From contig NZ_LN831029.1 in assembly GCF_001457475.1 (NCBI RefSeq), positions 6,324,001-6,388,000 of the forward strand: DNA of 64,000 nt. The letters are read 5' to 3'. This stretch comes from Achromobacter xylosoxidans. GTDB lineage: Bacteria; Pseudomonadota; Gammaproteobacteria; Burkholderiales; Burkholderiaceae_B. Each line of letters begins with the position of its first letter. Position 1 is the first letter of the stretch. Under the pieces are notes generated by a model. The model was not told the origin of the DNA, ran no database searches, and worked only from the letters and a program-made list of their open reading frames with translations. Position numbers and translations under genes: made by a program. Of this stretch, positions 31,388-40,584 are shown in pieces.

Positions 31388-31894
31388 TGGATGCTTGCAA
31401 TGAGTCCGCACAGGCGCAACAAGCACAACTGCCATGAGAGGCGTGCGCGCGGGTTGACAGCAGAACCACGGGGGTTCTTCTACGGACGGGTAAACGGAAA
31501 GTACAGCGGCCTACTTGCGGCGCTGAAGGAAAAACTGGACGCGGAACGTGGACAGAGCCACGTTGGACGGTTTGCTACATTGGATAATGTCGTCTAGAGT
31601 GAGACGTTGGAGCGCATCATGATAGCAGTTTTCATGGACCCATGCGTTTAGCAAGCACTCCCTTCCCACCTCCCTTGCCGATGTAAGCCACTCCCCCTCC
31701 CAGCAGCCCCGCCGATTAGTCGCCGGTTTGGCGCGAATTTGCGCTTAGCGTTTGATGGTTCGTTGTGACGGTATCGGCGGAATTCAGTGTATTCGGGCTG
31801 GGTCGGTTGACGATTGCGTGGCGTCCGCATAACGCTGCGGCGCAGTAGCGATTGTCTTGTCGGTCCCGACTACGGTCCGTCGAGGAGGAGCGCT
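31388..31894. other. Divergent intergenic region between sulP and prfC-like genes
   Basis: About 500 bases with no recognisable gene; only short frames are present. It must hold the promoters of the leftward sulP-usp operon and the rightward prfC-like gene. The GAGGAG site of the latter is at its right end. Confidence 0.5.
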
Positions 31895-33499
31895 ATGCTC
31901 ACTTTGCAACAAGAGCGCGCACGTCGCCGCACGTTCGCTATTATTTCGCATCCAGACGCTGGCAAGACCACGCTTACTGAAAAACTACTGCTTCACTCCG
32001 GGGCGATTCACATTGCGGGGAGTGTGAAGGCTCGCAAAGGCAGGCGCCACGCGATCTCGGACTGGATGGACATTGAGAAGCAGCGCGGAATTTCTGTCGC
32101 TAGCTCGGTGATGCAGATGGAGTACCGCGGCCATGTTCTCAATCTACTTGACACCCCGGGTCATCAGGACTTTTCCGAAGATACCTATCGTGTCCTGACC
32201 GCCGTGGATGCGGCTTTGATGATCATTGACGCCGCGAATGGCGTAGAGGCTCAGACCCTGCGCCTGATTGAGGTTTGCCGCGCCCGGAAGACTCCGATAA
32301 TCACTTTCGTCAACAAAATGGACCGCGAGGTGCGTTACCCATTGGAGCTCGTTGATGAGTTGGAGCGCGTGCTCGGGATTCCCCTTGTTCCTTTTTCCTG
32401 GCCCATTGGAATGGGCCGCAACTTTCACGGCGTCATTGACCCCGCGCGCGCAACGGTGAAGACGTTTTCGCCAGGATGGCACGACAAGCTCATCTCGCCC
32501 GACGCAATCTACGACGTTCGTGAAGTCGCCGATGCGTCGCTCGATGAGGCCACCCGTGACGCACGGACCGAACTCGAGCTGGTGTTGGCATCCGCCCCGG
32601 TGTTTTCGCGAACCGAGTTCCATGAGGGAAGACAAAGCCCTTTGTTTTTTGGTTCTGCCGTGAACAACTTTGGCGTTCAGGAAGTTTTGGATGCGTTGGT
32701 TGATATCGCTCCTGCCCCTCAGTTTCGGCCGACGCTTGAGCGCACAGTGGAAGCAATTGAACCAGAATTCACGGGGGTGGTGTTCAAGATCCAGGCAAAC
32801 ATGGACCCCTTACATCGCGATAGGATCGCGTTTATTCGTGTCTGCTCAGGCCGATTCTGCCGGGATGCCAAGTATCTAGTGACGCGCACTGGAAAAACGA
32901 TACGAGCTGGCGCGCCGGTGTCGTTCCTCTCGCAGCGCAGAGAGGCTATCGATCAGGCCTACCCGGGCGATATTGTAGGGTTGCCGAATCACGGAGCGCT
33001 GCAGCTTGGCGACACACTCACCTCGGGCGAATCACTGCATTTTCTTGGGTTGCCTTTCTTTGCTCCCGAGATATTCAAGCGCGTCGACATCGACGATCCA
33101 ATGAAGGTGAAGCAGTTGAAGTCCGCTCTGCTTCAACTCGGACAGGAGGGCGCGATTCAGGTATTTCGGGACCCATCCGGCGCCTCGGTGTTGCTTGGCG
33201 CTTTCGGCGAATTGCAGTTCGATGTTGCGCTGGAGCGGCTGCAGCACGAATACGGGGTGCGGGCCCGATTGCATGAGACGGCTTTCCGGACGGCACGCTG
33301 GATCTCTGCGGAAAATCCCGACGAGCTCGCCAGGTTCATCTCTAACCACGCCGGACGGGTTTATCGAGATGCGGTTCAAGCGCCTGCCTACCTGTTCAAA
33401 ACTCGGTCTGAAGTGGACGTTATGAGCGAACAATGGCCCAAGATCCGTTTTCATCACATGCGCGAGAGTATTGGCCAAGTTGCCCTTACCCAGTTCTAA
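31895..33499 (+). CDS. Peptide chain release factor 3-like GTPase (probable second copy)
   Basis: A 534-aa translational GTPase closely resembling RF3. The P-loop is SHPDAGKTTLTEKLL, the switch II is LLDTPGHQDFSEDTYR and G4 is FVNKMDRE. The RF3-type domains II-III follow (FTGVVFKIQANMDPLHRDRIAF, LPNHGALQLGDTLTSGE, FDVALERLQHEYGV). Catalytic motifs are intact. RF3 recycles RF1/RF2 from ribosomes and helps post-peptidyl-transfer quality control. A chromosomal prfC is expected elsewhere, so this is probably an accessory paralogue. The start ATG at 31895 has a GAGGAG site. Confidence 0.88.
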   Translation: MLTLQQERARRRTFAIISHPDAGKTTLTEKLLLHSGAIHIAGSVKARKGRRHAISDWMDIEKQRGISVASSVMQMEYRGHVLNLLDTPGHQDFSEDTYRVLTAVDAALMIIDAANGVEAQTLRLIEVCRARKTPIITFVNKMDREVRYPLELVDELERVLGIPLVPFSWPIGMGRNFHGVIDPARATVKTFSPGWHDKLISPDAIYDVREVADASLDEATRDARTELELVLASAPVFSRTEFHEGRQSPLFFGSAVNNFGVQEVLDALVDIAPAPQFRPTLERTVEAIEPEFTGVVFKIQANMDPLHRDRIAFIRVCSGRFCRDAKYLVTRTGKTIRAGAPVSFLSQRREAIDQAYPGDIVGLPNHGALQLGDTLTSGESLHFLGLPFFAPEIFKRVDIDDPMKVKQLKSALLQLGQEGAIQVFRDPSGASVLLGAFGELQFDVALERLQHEYGVRARLHETAFRTARWISAENPDELARFISNHAGRVYRDAVQAPAYLFKTRSEVDVMSEQWPKIRFHHMRESIGQVALTQF

Positions 33500-33541
33500 T
33501 CCCGTCGGGCCTCCCCATGAAGCGGAACACATGGTGCTTCT

Positions 33542-34798
33542 TTGAAAAACTACATTCGCTTCCTGGCTGATTTCCCGAATCCGCTGGCGTTCGGCATGTC
33601 GCTCATGCTTGCATCCAGCCTGGGGCAAACCTACTTCATCGCCATCTTCAGCGTCAGCCTTCGCAGCGAGTTCGGGCTGACGGATGGCTCCTTGGGGGCA
33701 CTGTATGCGGGAGCCACCGTAATTAGCGCGCTAACCCTCAGCCGCGTCGGCCGATGGCTCGACAGGACTACCGTCCAACGTTTCACCTTGGCAATCGCTT
33801 CAACGTTGGCCTTCGGATGCCTGATGATGTACTTGAGCACGGGTCCGTTGTCGCTCGTCGCGGCATTTTTCCTGCTTAGGCTGTGCGGCCAGGGCCTGAT
33901 GGTACACACCGCGTTAACCTCCACAGCGCGTTCTTTCTCCGCGAATCGAGGCAAGGCTATCAGCATCGTCGCGCTTGGGCTGCCGCTCGGCGAGGCGATT
34001 TTGCCGATCGTAACGGTATATGCGATCTCGAGCATCGGTTGGCGTAACACCTGGATCCTGGTTGGAGGCGGGCTGCTGCTGCTTGTGTTGTTCGCGCTAC
34101 GCCTGTTGAGGGAACCAACAAAAATACAGAAAGACTTGGCTCGCACGAGCATCGACGAGGCAAGGGGCCGTATCCACCAAAGGCCCGAGCCAGGTAGCGT
34201 TGCGATGCCACTTTGGCGGGATCGCCGGTTTCAACTCTCCATGCCGGCGATCATGGCTTCGCCCTTCATATCCACGGGGTTTTTCTTTCACCAGGTTCGT
34301 CTAGCCTCGGAGATGAAGTGGTCGATGTCCTGGGTCGCCACGGCGTTTGTCGCCTATGCGCTAGCCCGCGTTGCAGCCATGCTTGCGGCCGGCCCGTTGA
34401 TTGATCGATTTGCAGCTAGCAGAGTGCTGCCGGTTGTGCTTTTGCCACAGACAGTTGCGCTCCTGTCGGTTGCGATGCTGGGCGGTGAATGGGTCGCGAT
34501 TCCGTATTTCGCGCTATTCGGCGTTTCCTCAGCCCTGGTCAATGTCCTGGCGACGGCCTTTTGGGTGGAAGTCTTCGGTCCAAGCCGATTGGCCTCGGTG
34601 CGCGCTACCGTGGAGTCGATGAATGTGTTGGCGACCGGCGCTTCGCCCCTGCTGCTTGGATTGTTGATCGATGCGGGCGTTTTGCTGGCTCATCAAGCTC
34701 TGGCTTGTGCCGTCTATTGCTTACTGGCAAGCTCTCTAGCGTGGCGGCTTTCAAGAAGGCCCACCGACGCCGCCGCATCGGTGGGCCACAAAAGCTAG
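33542..34798 (+). CDS. MFS transporter
   Basis: A 418-aa protein with about 12 hydrophobic helices and the MFS loop 2-3 motif in weak form (GALYAGATVISALTLSRVGRWLDR). The start is taken as TTG at 33542, which gives the full first helix; no strong ribosome-binding site is seen, so an internal ATG is possible. It follows the prfC-like gene by 42 bases. The substrate is unknown. It converges with the ParD-like gene. Confidence 0.8.
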   Translation: MKNYIRFLADFPNPLAFGMSLMLASSLGQTYFIAIFSVSLRSEFGLTDGSLGALYAGATVISALTLSRVGRWLDRTTVQRFTLAIASTLAFGCLMMYLSTGPLSLVAAFFLLRLCGQGLMVHTALTSTARSFSANRGKAISIVALGLPLGEAILPIVTVYAISSIGWRNTWILVGGGLLLLVLFALRLLREPTKIQKDLARTSIDEARGRIHQRPEPGSVAMPLWRDRRFQLSMPAIMASPFISTGFFFHQVRLASEMKWSMSWVATAFVAYALARVAAMLAAGPLIDRFAASRVLPVVLLPQTVALLSVAMLGGEWVAIPYFALFGVSSALVNVLATAFWVEVFGPSRLASVRATVESMNVLATGASPLLLGLLIDAGVLLAHQALACAVYCLLASSLAWRLSRRPTDAAASVGHKS

Positions 34799-34827
34799 CG
34801 ACATCAATCCCCACTGAGATCGGACTC

Positions 34828-35304
34828 TCAAACACCGACATACTGACGGCACAATCCTGCCAGCAGAATCTCCACGCGCTTGCCACCCCGGACATATCCG
34901 ATCTGCACCAGCTGGCCATACTCGGCCCACTGAAACAATGAAAAGCACGACAGCTCTCCGAACAGGCGTATGCCTGCACCCGGGTGACTGGCAAGCTGTT
35001 GCAGCGCCCGCTCGCATACTGCCCTGGCTTCTTCCGGCAATGTCATGACCTCGCATCGATAGGCTTCGGACTCGGCAACCAGTCTCTCGCCATTCAAAGT
35101 GCGTGTATGCCACGAAAGATCAGATTGCTCGGTCATCTGCGAGAGCAATAGTTGGGAAATCAGTGTCGGACTGACATTTGGGTTTTCTATACAAGATTTA
35201 CCGAGGGCCGACCAATACGCTAGTAGTTGTTCGGGACGGGAAAAATGCTTGCCTCGGTTGTTCACTGCTGCTGCATATAGAGCGTCCGGAATATCAATGA
35301 GCAT
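34828..35304 (-). CDS. ParD-like (DUF3423-type) antitoxin-like protein with extra C-terminal part
   Basis: A 158-aa protein. The first half (ALYAAAVNNRGKHFSRPEQL and LAYWSALGKSCIENPNVS) resembles the ParD-like family whose members read RSPAEQIEYWARLGR. The second half (PEEARAVCERALQQLASHPG, then GIRLFGELSCFSLFQWAEYG and VQIGYVRGGKRVEILL) is not typical of antitoxins and could be a fused ParE-like strand region, but I cannot confirm this. It starts within the last codons of the PNPase-like gene, so the two are translationally coupled. A start at 35316 is also possible. Confidence 0.5.
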   Translation of the reverse strand: MLIDIPDALYAAAVNNRGKHFSRPEQLLAYWSALGKSCIENPNVSPTLISQLLLSQMTEQSDLSWHTRTLNGERLVAESEAYRCEVMTLPEEARAVCERALQQLASHPGAGIRLFGELSCFSLFQWAEYGQLVQIGYVRGGKRVEILLAGLCRQYVGV

Positions 35305-36919
35305 TGGTGTCTCCACGTGTGTCCACAGGGACTCGGTTCATCCGCGTGAATGCGTCCATTTCCGCACCGAGAACGGAAGAGGGTGACCGCGACGAGGTCG
35401 GTAGTTGCTTGGTCAGATCCTCGCGGGCGTCGCGGGCTCTCGCCAGAAGTTCATGTAGAACAGCCAGCGGGGTGGCCGAACGAAAGTCCAATTGCAGAGC
35501 GGTCACACCTATGCTTGTGCCTGCCATCCTTGCCTGCACATTCAGCGCAACCTGTTCCGGCCCAATCGCATCAAGCATCACATAGTTGCGCAGGTGGTTA
35601 TGTAGCGCACCAACACTAACGCCCACGACAGGGCGGCGCAGAGGCACGCCGGCGTCTTGCAACGCAAGGCTCGCCGCGCACACACTATGCATCGGAATCA
35701 AGTCAGTGGATTCGCGCACCACTAGCGTAAGCCGGCAAGCTTTGGGATAGTCCGCCTTCGTCGGCATTACAGGTGCCAGGGCACTCCTGATAAATGCCGC
35801 CAATTGCGAATCAAAATGTCCGATCAGGCGAACACGTTCCAGTTTTCCCGGCGCGAATGCGGACCTCTCGACATGGACGAGTAGTCGCTCCCTCGACCGG
35901 TTCAAGGGGATGCTCGGCCATCGAAGTCCGCGGCCGTTTCCGAGGGTGACCGAGCACAGCGTTTGGTTCTGCATTTGCGAGACGAGAGCAGAACCATGTG
36001 CCTCGGGAAGTACGCCGCAACGAGACGATAACTTGCGCAGGTGAAGCGCGCGCCTGCCTTCAGTCCGCAACCCGCCGCCCAATAAACGGGAACGAACCAG
36101 TTGGGCGTCGAACGCCTTCACTGCGACCATTCGCGCATAGGCCACATCTTCGATGCGCACTGCCGTGCGCAAAGCCTCCAGCGCACGAAACAGCGGATAG
36201 CGATGCGGAGCAAGCGGTTGCTTTGCCGTATTGTGCAAGCCCACCTGTTCGGCCAAGGCGTCTATTTCCCGAATGCACACTTGCAGCTGCAGGTGCGCGA
36301 AGGCAATTGCATCTATGACGACATCTTCAGGCATTTCAGCCGCTTGCGCATTAACCATGGATAGTGCTGGCGCGGTTCCTGCCGCCAGAACCGTTAGGTC
36401 CGCCTGCAGGCGAATATCGGCGCTAGGGTTAAGCGAGAAACGTCCTTTCGACAGTGCAACCCTGGCCGCGCTTGGCGTTGCAATGATGGGCACACTGGAT
36501 AGGCGCAACGCGGCCGACGACGCCAACAATGCGCCAAGTTCCACATCGCATCCAGGCTCCGCAGATGGCACGTGAATAACTACCTGGATTTCATCCTGGC
36601 ACTGCGGAGCAATACAAGCTTGGATCGCACGATGGACAGTGCGTGCTATATCGCTTTCGCGTGGAGTCATTCCGCCCTCGCGCCGCATGTCGGCTCCGGG
36701 GATGCGGTGTACCGCATCAACGCACTCGTAATACTCCACCGTCAAAGTCACGCCGTCTGGCGCGAGCCAGTCAGGCTCCCGACGCGTCACCATTGCCAAC
36801 AGCAGCGTATCGTCTATCTTCAGTCGGACCGCGTTGCTGGCAAGCCCGCCAACATCGGCCGTTTGAAGCACACATGACAGTTGTCCATAACTGAACACCC
36901 GTTCAATGGGCGTGCGCAT
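35294..36919 (-). CDS. PNPase-like protein with degenerate active site, lacking KH and S1 domains
   Basis: A 541-aa protein that aligns with polynucleotide phosphorylase through both RNase PH domains and the helical linker. First domain: LKIDDTLLLAMVTRR, YYECVDAVHRIPGADMRREG. Second: LLGGGLRTEGRRALHLRKLSSRCGVL, HGSAL, VGVSVGALH, GVTALQLDF. It ends where the KH and S1 RNA-binding domains would begin (E. coli PNPase is 711 aa). The metal-binding D486, D492 and K494 of E. coli align with Q, Q and R, and the TRGETQ phosphate site reads SQMQNQ. Phosphorolysis is therefore unlikely. The start ATG at 36919 has an AAAGGAG site. Coupled to the ParD-like gene. Confidence 0.85.
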   Translation of the reverse strand: MRTPIERVFSYGQLSCVLQTADVGGLASNAVRLKIDDTLLLAMVTRREPDWLAPDGVTLTVEYYECVDAVHRIPGADMRREGGMTPRESDIARTVHRAIQACIAPQCQDEIQVVIHVPSAEPGCDVELGALLASSAALRLSSVPIIATPSAARVALSKGRFSLNPSADIRLQADLTVLAAGTAPALSMVNAQAAEMPEDVVIDAIAFAHLQLQVCIREIDALAEQVGLHNTAKQPLAPHRYPLFRALEALRTAVRIEDVAYARMVAVKAFDAQLVRSRLLGGGLRTEGRRALHLRKLSSRCGVLPEAHGSALVSQMQNQTLCSVTLGNGRGLRWPSIPLNRSRERLLVHVERSAFAPGKLERVRLIGHFDSQLAAFIRSALAPVMPTKADYPKACRLTLVVRESTDLIPMHSVCAASLALQDAGVPLRRPVVGVSVGALHNHLRNYVMLDAIGPEQVALNVQARMAGTSIGVTALQLDFRSATPLAVLHELLARARDAREDLTKQLPTSSRSPSSVLGAEMDAFTRMNRVPVDTRGDTNAH

Positions 36920-37251
36920 GCAACGTTCTCCTTTTAACGAGGAACAGAAGCTGAAGCGCATACCAAGCGGCTACCAGGGAAAGAGGGCGAGCGGCGCATT
37001 GCTAGCACAACGCGCATATCACTTCAGAAGCAAGCATGGCACCGAATGCGTGATTCAGCGCTGCGGGAAATCTCCAGAGTGGGAGTCTTGCCTGAGTGAA
37101 ATTGGAATTTACATGGGATGACAGAGATAGTTTTGTTTATTCTACATAGCACATCGACATCGGTGCAAACATAGCCCGATGAACCTTTCGTCCCCGGTTC
37201 TTTAGCGCAGGCACTGTGCTGCCTTGCCGAGGGGTTTAGGAGCAATAGCGT
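36920..37251. other. Divergent promoter region between PNPase-like and NrtR-like genes
   Basis: About 330 bases without a gene. It separates the leftward PNPase-like gene from the rightward NrtR-like regulator and is the obvious place for an autoregulated operator. No clear palindrome was found by eye. Confidence 0.45.
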
Positions 37252-38166
37252 ATGAGTCTTGTCGGCGCACCGGAGATCATTTTTGTTGTCAACACCGTCG
37301 CGCAGGAGCAACCCCTTGTGCTCACCGTGGGCAGCCCGGAGGCACTGCCATGCACTCGCATATCGGCGGACTTTCCCTCTTTAACTGCGCAGGTCAATAC
37401 CTGGCTGGAACGCTGCTTGGAGGCCCCTAGCAGTGTGGAACAGTTGTATACGTATGCCGAACGGCATCTCGCGGGGGAACCGCATGCGCCCATCTTGTCG
37501 GTGAGCTATCTGTCAGTCGTCCGCGCCATAACGGCGCCGCAACGTAAGTGGAAGTCTTGGTATGACTACTTACCGTGGGAGGATCGCCGAGCGGTGACCA
37601 CCGGTTCACCCTTCGACTTCGACTTGTTGCTGTCGTCTTTAGAGCGGTGGCTTAGCAATGCACCGTCCCCGGTACCGCAAGCTCAATTGCGCGATCGAAT
37701 AGCGAGCTTGTTCGGTCTGCCGCCCCACACTTGGCGAGATGACCAAGCGCTCTCACGTTTACAGATGCTCCATGCAGCAGGTTTGGTTTCGGACATGCAA
37801 ACCGGAACACTGATCGAACGCGACTGCGCTGGAAGAGCGATGGAGCACGATCATCGCCGAATACTGGCCACCGCTGTCTCCCGCGTGCGCGCCAAATTGT
37901 TCAGCCGCGCCTTGCTCTTCAGCTTTGCGCCGCCCTCGTTTACGTTACTAGAATTGCAGCTAATCGCGGAGGCCATTCTAGGAAGACGTGTTCACAAACA
38001 GAACTTCCGCCGCTGGGCTGAGCCGCATGTCGTGCCTCTGAGCCATAGCGCGTCCCGCAATGGACATGGCAGGCCTGCCCGGTTGTTTTCTATCCGTACG
38101 GCTTTGTGCGATGAGGCGACGCACCTTCGGGTGAGTCCACGATCTGATAGAATCATTAGCAATTAA
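37252..38166 (+). CDS. NrtR-like Nudix/winged-helix regulator
   Basis: A 304-aa protein. The N-terminal part follows the Nudix-like fold of NrtR regulators (VEQLYTYAERHLAGEPHAPI, then LSVSYLSVVRA), but a full catalytic GX5EX7REUXEEXGU box is not visible, so it is probably a sensor. The C-terminal part is a winged helix (FAPPSFTLLELQLIAEAILG, then RRVHKQNFRRW, and GRPARLFSIR), the typical NrtR DNA-binding region. In other bacteria such proteins sense ADP-ribose or NAD-related compounds. Its place between the PNPase-like and GroEL-like genes makes it the likely regulator of the island. Confidence 0.78.
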   Translation: MSLVGAPEIIFVVNTVAQEQPLVLTVGSPEALPCTRISADFPSLTAQVNTWLERCLEAPSSVEQLYTYAERHLAGEPHAPILSVSYLSVVRAITAPQRKWKSWYDYLPWEDRRAVTTGSPFDFDLLLSSLERWLSNAPSPVPQAQLRDRIASLFGLPPHTWRDDQALSRLQMLHAAGLVSDMQTGTLIERDCAGRAMEHDHRRILATAVSRVRAKLFSRALLFSFAPPSFTLLELQLIAEAILGRRVHKQNFRRWAEPHVVPLSHSASRNGHGRPARLFSIRTALCDEATHLRVSPRSDRIISN

Positions 38167-38589
38167 CTCAAAGACCGCGTTCTGCTTACGCCAATGTAAA
38201 CACCATTCCGCATCCTTCCTGGGTCTCGTCTTATGGAAGTTCGTCAGTTCTAGACTGCCTGCCAAGGCGGTATCTGACTCGATGTGGAACGCAACGCGGT
38301 TTTCTCGCCAGGTACTTCACCCACCTCGCTTTCGCCTTGATCGTGCATGTGCACGTTGATGGCCGCCCGCCTTCCCTCCTCCTATCAGACCACGGCTAGT
38401 TGTAGACCTGCATTGGGTTGCCCGCGTTTCAACCGGGCTCCCGCTAGGGCTGCTGCGTCTTCCAATGCGGAGCGAGATGCTCCGAGGTCCAGGTTCTTGG
38501 CATCCCCACGAATAGCGATTCGAACGCGGCTGCGCTCGGCGCGATCCCTGCTGGATGCCGTGTATCCAACCTCTATTGGGGACTACACG
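38167..38589. other. Intergenic region upstream of the GroEL-like gene
   Basis: About 420 bases with no convincing gene. The GroEL-like frame is open through part of it (from 38347), but that extension is Arg/Ser-rich and lacks GroEL similarity. A leftward frame (38317-38829) has no recognisable motif. No CIRCE-type heat-shock element was seen. Confidence 0.45.
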
Positions 38590-40200
38590 ATGGCAGAAAA
38601 AGAAATCTTCATTGGTATCGAGGCACTGATCCGCATCGCTCGCGGTGCGGAACTGATGGCCGGATTGGCGGCGGTTACGCTTGGCCCGGCAGGTAGGCCG
38701 GTCATTTTGGAACGCGCTCATGGCGCGCCAACGATTTCCCGGGACGGTTACGACGCAGCATGTTCCCTCGAACTTGAGGATGCTCTCGAAAATCAGGGCG
38801 CCCGAGTCATATTGCAGGCAGGCGCACAATCAAGGGATCTTGTCGGAGACGGGGCAACGACCGCGATGCTACTGGCCAGCGCAATGTTGCACGAGTGCGT
38901 CAAGGCTATTGTCACTGGAGCAAAACCGGCGCGAGTAAGACGGGGACTTGAGCTCGCTACGGAGGCGGCGGTGGGTCAACTTCGCGATGCAGCGCAACCA
39001 TGCCGACAACTACCGGCGCTTGAGCGGCTCGCGTGGGCGGTCTCGTATGGTGACCAAGGAATCGCGACCTTAGCGGCGCAAGCGGTTCTTGAATGCCCGG
39101 ACCCGGGTGCCATCACGATAGAGGTTGCAGAGCACGGCCAAGACACATTGCTTCGCCCGACGGGACTGCGATGGAACGCGGGCCCCTTATCCTCCCGGTT
39201 CGCCTCGGACGCGATGCGTGGGATGGTAGTTCTGAACAATCCCTACATCGTCGTATCGCAAGACCCACTAGATAGCGTGGACGACATGGCGCTGCTGCTG
39301 GAACGCGCGGCTCCGCTGACCCAGCCGTTAGCGGTCATTGCGCCTGCGATCGCCGCACCAGTTCTGTCGATGTTGTTGTCGAATCGTACGTCGGGCTTGG
39401 TGCACTGCTGCGCGATCGGCGTTCCTCAGGCCGCGCAGTCCGAATGGCTGCAAGACATCGCCACTCTGACCGGCGCAACGCTCGTCCAGCGCCTCGCAGG
39501 GCAGACCCTCGGAGACTTGCGCATAGACCAATGGGGAATGGCTGAACGCCTTGAATCTGGGCGGGGCTCGACACAGGCAGTGGGCATGCTTCCTCCTGAA
39601 GAGGACACCGTCAAAAGCCACATTCAAATCATGCGTGCAACGCTAGAGGCCACGCGCGACCCTGCGCAACGCGAGCGGATCGGAGCGCGCATCGCTCGCT
39701 TATCTCGCCAGGCCTGCATCTTGGCTTTAGCCGATCCGGATGACCAACGAGGCGACATGCGCCTACATCTGGCCGAGAGAACCCTAAAGGTTTTGCGTGC
39801 CGCCATGTCCGAAGGCGTAGTACCGGGAGCTGGCGTGGGGCTGGTTCGGGCACGAGCAGCTCTGAGCAACTTGCAATACGCGTCTGCAGACGAATCAGCC
39901 GGCGCCCAGGCTCTGCGTGTCGCTCTCGCTGAGCCGTTGCTACGAATTGCCAGCAATGCTGGCGAGGCGCCTCACGTCGTTATGGATGCGGTGGATCAGG
40001 GCGAGGGATCCTTCGGCTTCGACGCGGAGCGCGGCGACTTTGGCGATCTAGCCGCGCGCAACGTGATCGACAGTGTCGCAGTTGTGGTGAACGCCTTGCG
40101 CGTTGCAACGGGCGTCGCGGGCGCCTTGCTTGGCACCTTCTGCGCAGTCGTGGACGCGCCACATGCCGAGTTGGAAAGAACAAGGGAAGTACATGACTGA
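38590..40200 (+). CDS. Divergent GroEL/Hsp60-like chaperonin lacking the catalytic aspartate
   Basis: A 536-aa protein aligning with GroEL over its whole length: ISRDGYDAACSLELEDALEN, GDGATTAMLLASAMLHE, SEGVVPGAGVGLVRA and a C-terminal DPxx-like GFDAERGDFGDLAARNVID. Nucleotide-binding RDG (D52) and GDGATT (D87) are present. The Asp equivalent to E. coli D398, in VEDALHATRAA, aligns with Arg in AERTLKVLRAA. D398 is essential for ATP hydrolysis, so the protein may bind but not turn over ATP. The C-terminal GGM tail is absent. No groES lies nearby. Overlaps the DksA-like gene. Confidence 0.87.
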   Translation: MAEKEIFIGIEALIRIARGAELMAGLAAVTLGPAGRPVILERAHGAPTISRDGYDAACSLELEDALENQGARVILQAGAQSRDLVGDGATTAMLLASAMLHECVKAIVTGAKPARVRRGLELATEAAVGQLRDAAQPCRQLPALERLAWAVSYGDQGIATLAAQAVLECPDPGAITIEVAEHGQDTLLRPTGLRWNAGPLSSRFASDAMRGMVVLNNPYIVVSQDPLDSVDDMALLLERAAPLTQPLAVIAPAIAAPVLSMLLSNRTSGLVHCCAIGVPQAAQSEWLQDIATLTGATLVQRLAGQTLGDLRIDQWGMAERLESGRGSTQAVGMLPPEEDTVKSHIQIMRATLEATRDPAQRERIGARIARLSRQACILALADPDDQRGDMRLHLAERTLKVLRAAMSEGVVPGAGVGLVRARAALSNLQYASADESAGAQALRVALAEPLLRIASNAGEAPHVVMDAVDQGEGSFGFDAERGDFGDLAARNVIDSVAVVVNALRVATGVAGALLGTFCAVVDAPHAELERTREVHD

Positions 40201-40534
40201 ATTCAATCGAACTGTATTCTGGGACCGCCTCGATCGAGAGCTGGAAGCCTTGACCGCTCAGCTTGCGGATGCCAGAGAGGCCGCATCGGTGGTGCAACTG
40301 GACCAGTCCAGCGTTGGCCGTTTGACAAGAATGGATGCCATGCAACAGCAAGCAATGGCACTAGACCATCAAGAACGTCTGGACATACGCCGACGAAGAA
40401 TCGTTGCCGCGCTGCAACGCGTGGAAAACGGCACATTTGGACTGTGCTGCCGTTGTGGAGACGATATTGCTCCCGACCGGCTCAATGCGGATGCTGCGAC
40501 AGTCTTCTGTCAAGAATGCAGAGAACCGGGATGA
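40193..40534 (+). CDS. DksA/TraR-family zinc-finger protein
   Basis: A 113-aa protein with an N-terminal coiled-coil (DRLDRELEALTAQLADAREA) and the C-terminal four-Cys zinc finger CCRCGDDIAPDRLNADAATV followed by FCQEC. The pattern matches short DksA/TraR proteins that bind the RNA polymerase secondary channel or act elsewhere. The acidic DxxDxA tip motif of DksA is not evident. Its ATG overlaps the last codons of the GroEL-like gene, so the two are coupled. Confidence 0.87.
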   Translation: MTEFNRTVFWDRLDRELEALTAQLADAREAASVVQLDQSSVGRLTRMDAMQQQAMALDHQERLDIRRRRIVAALQRVENGTFGLCCRCGDDIAPDRLNADAATVFCQECREPG

Positions 40535-40584
40535 GCGTGAGAGCCGATAGATCGCCGTACGCAATTGTCGCCACGAGGTAAAGG

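Noticed and set aside
38317..38829. A 170-codon leftward frame overlapping the GroEL-like start
   Set aside because: Arg/Ser-rich shadow with no recognisable domain; the GroEL-like frame explains the coding signal.
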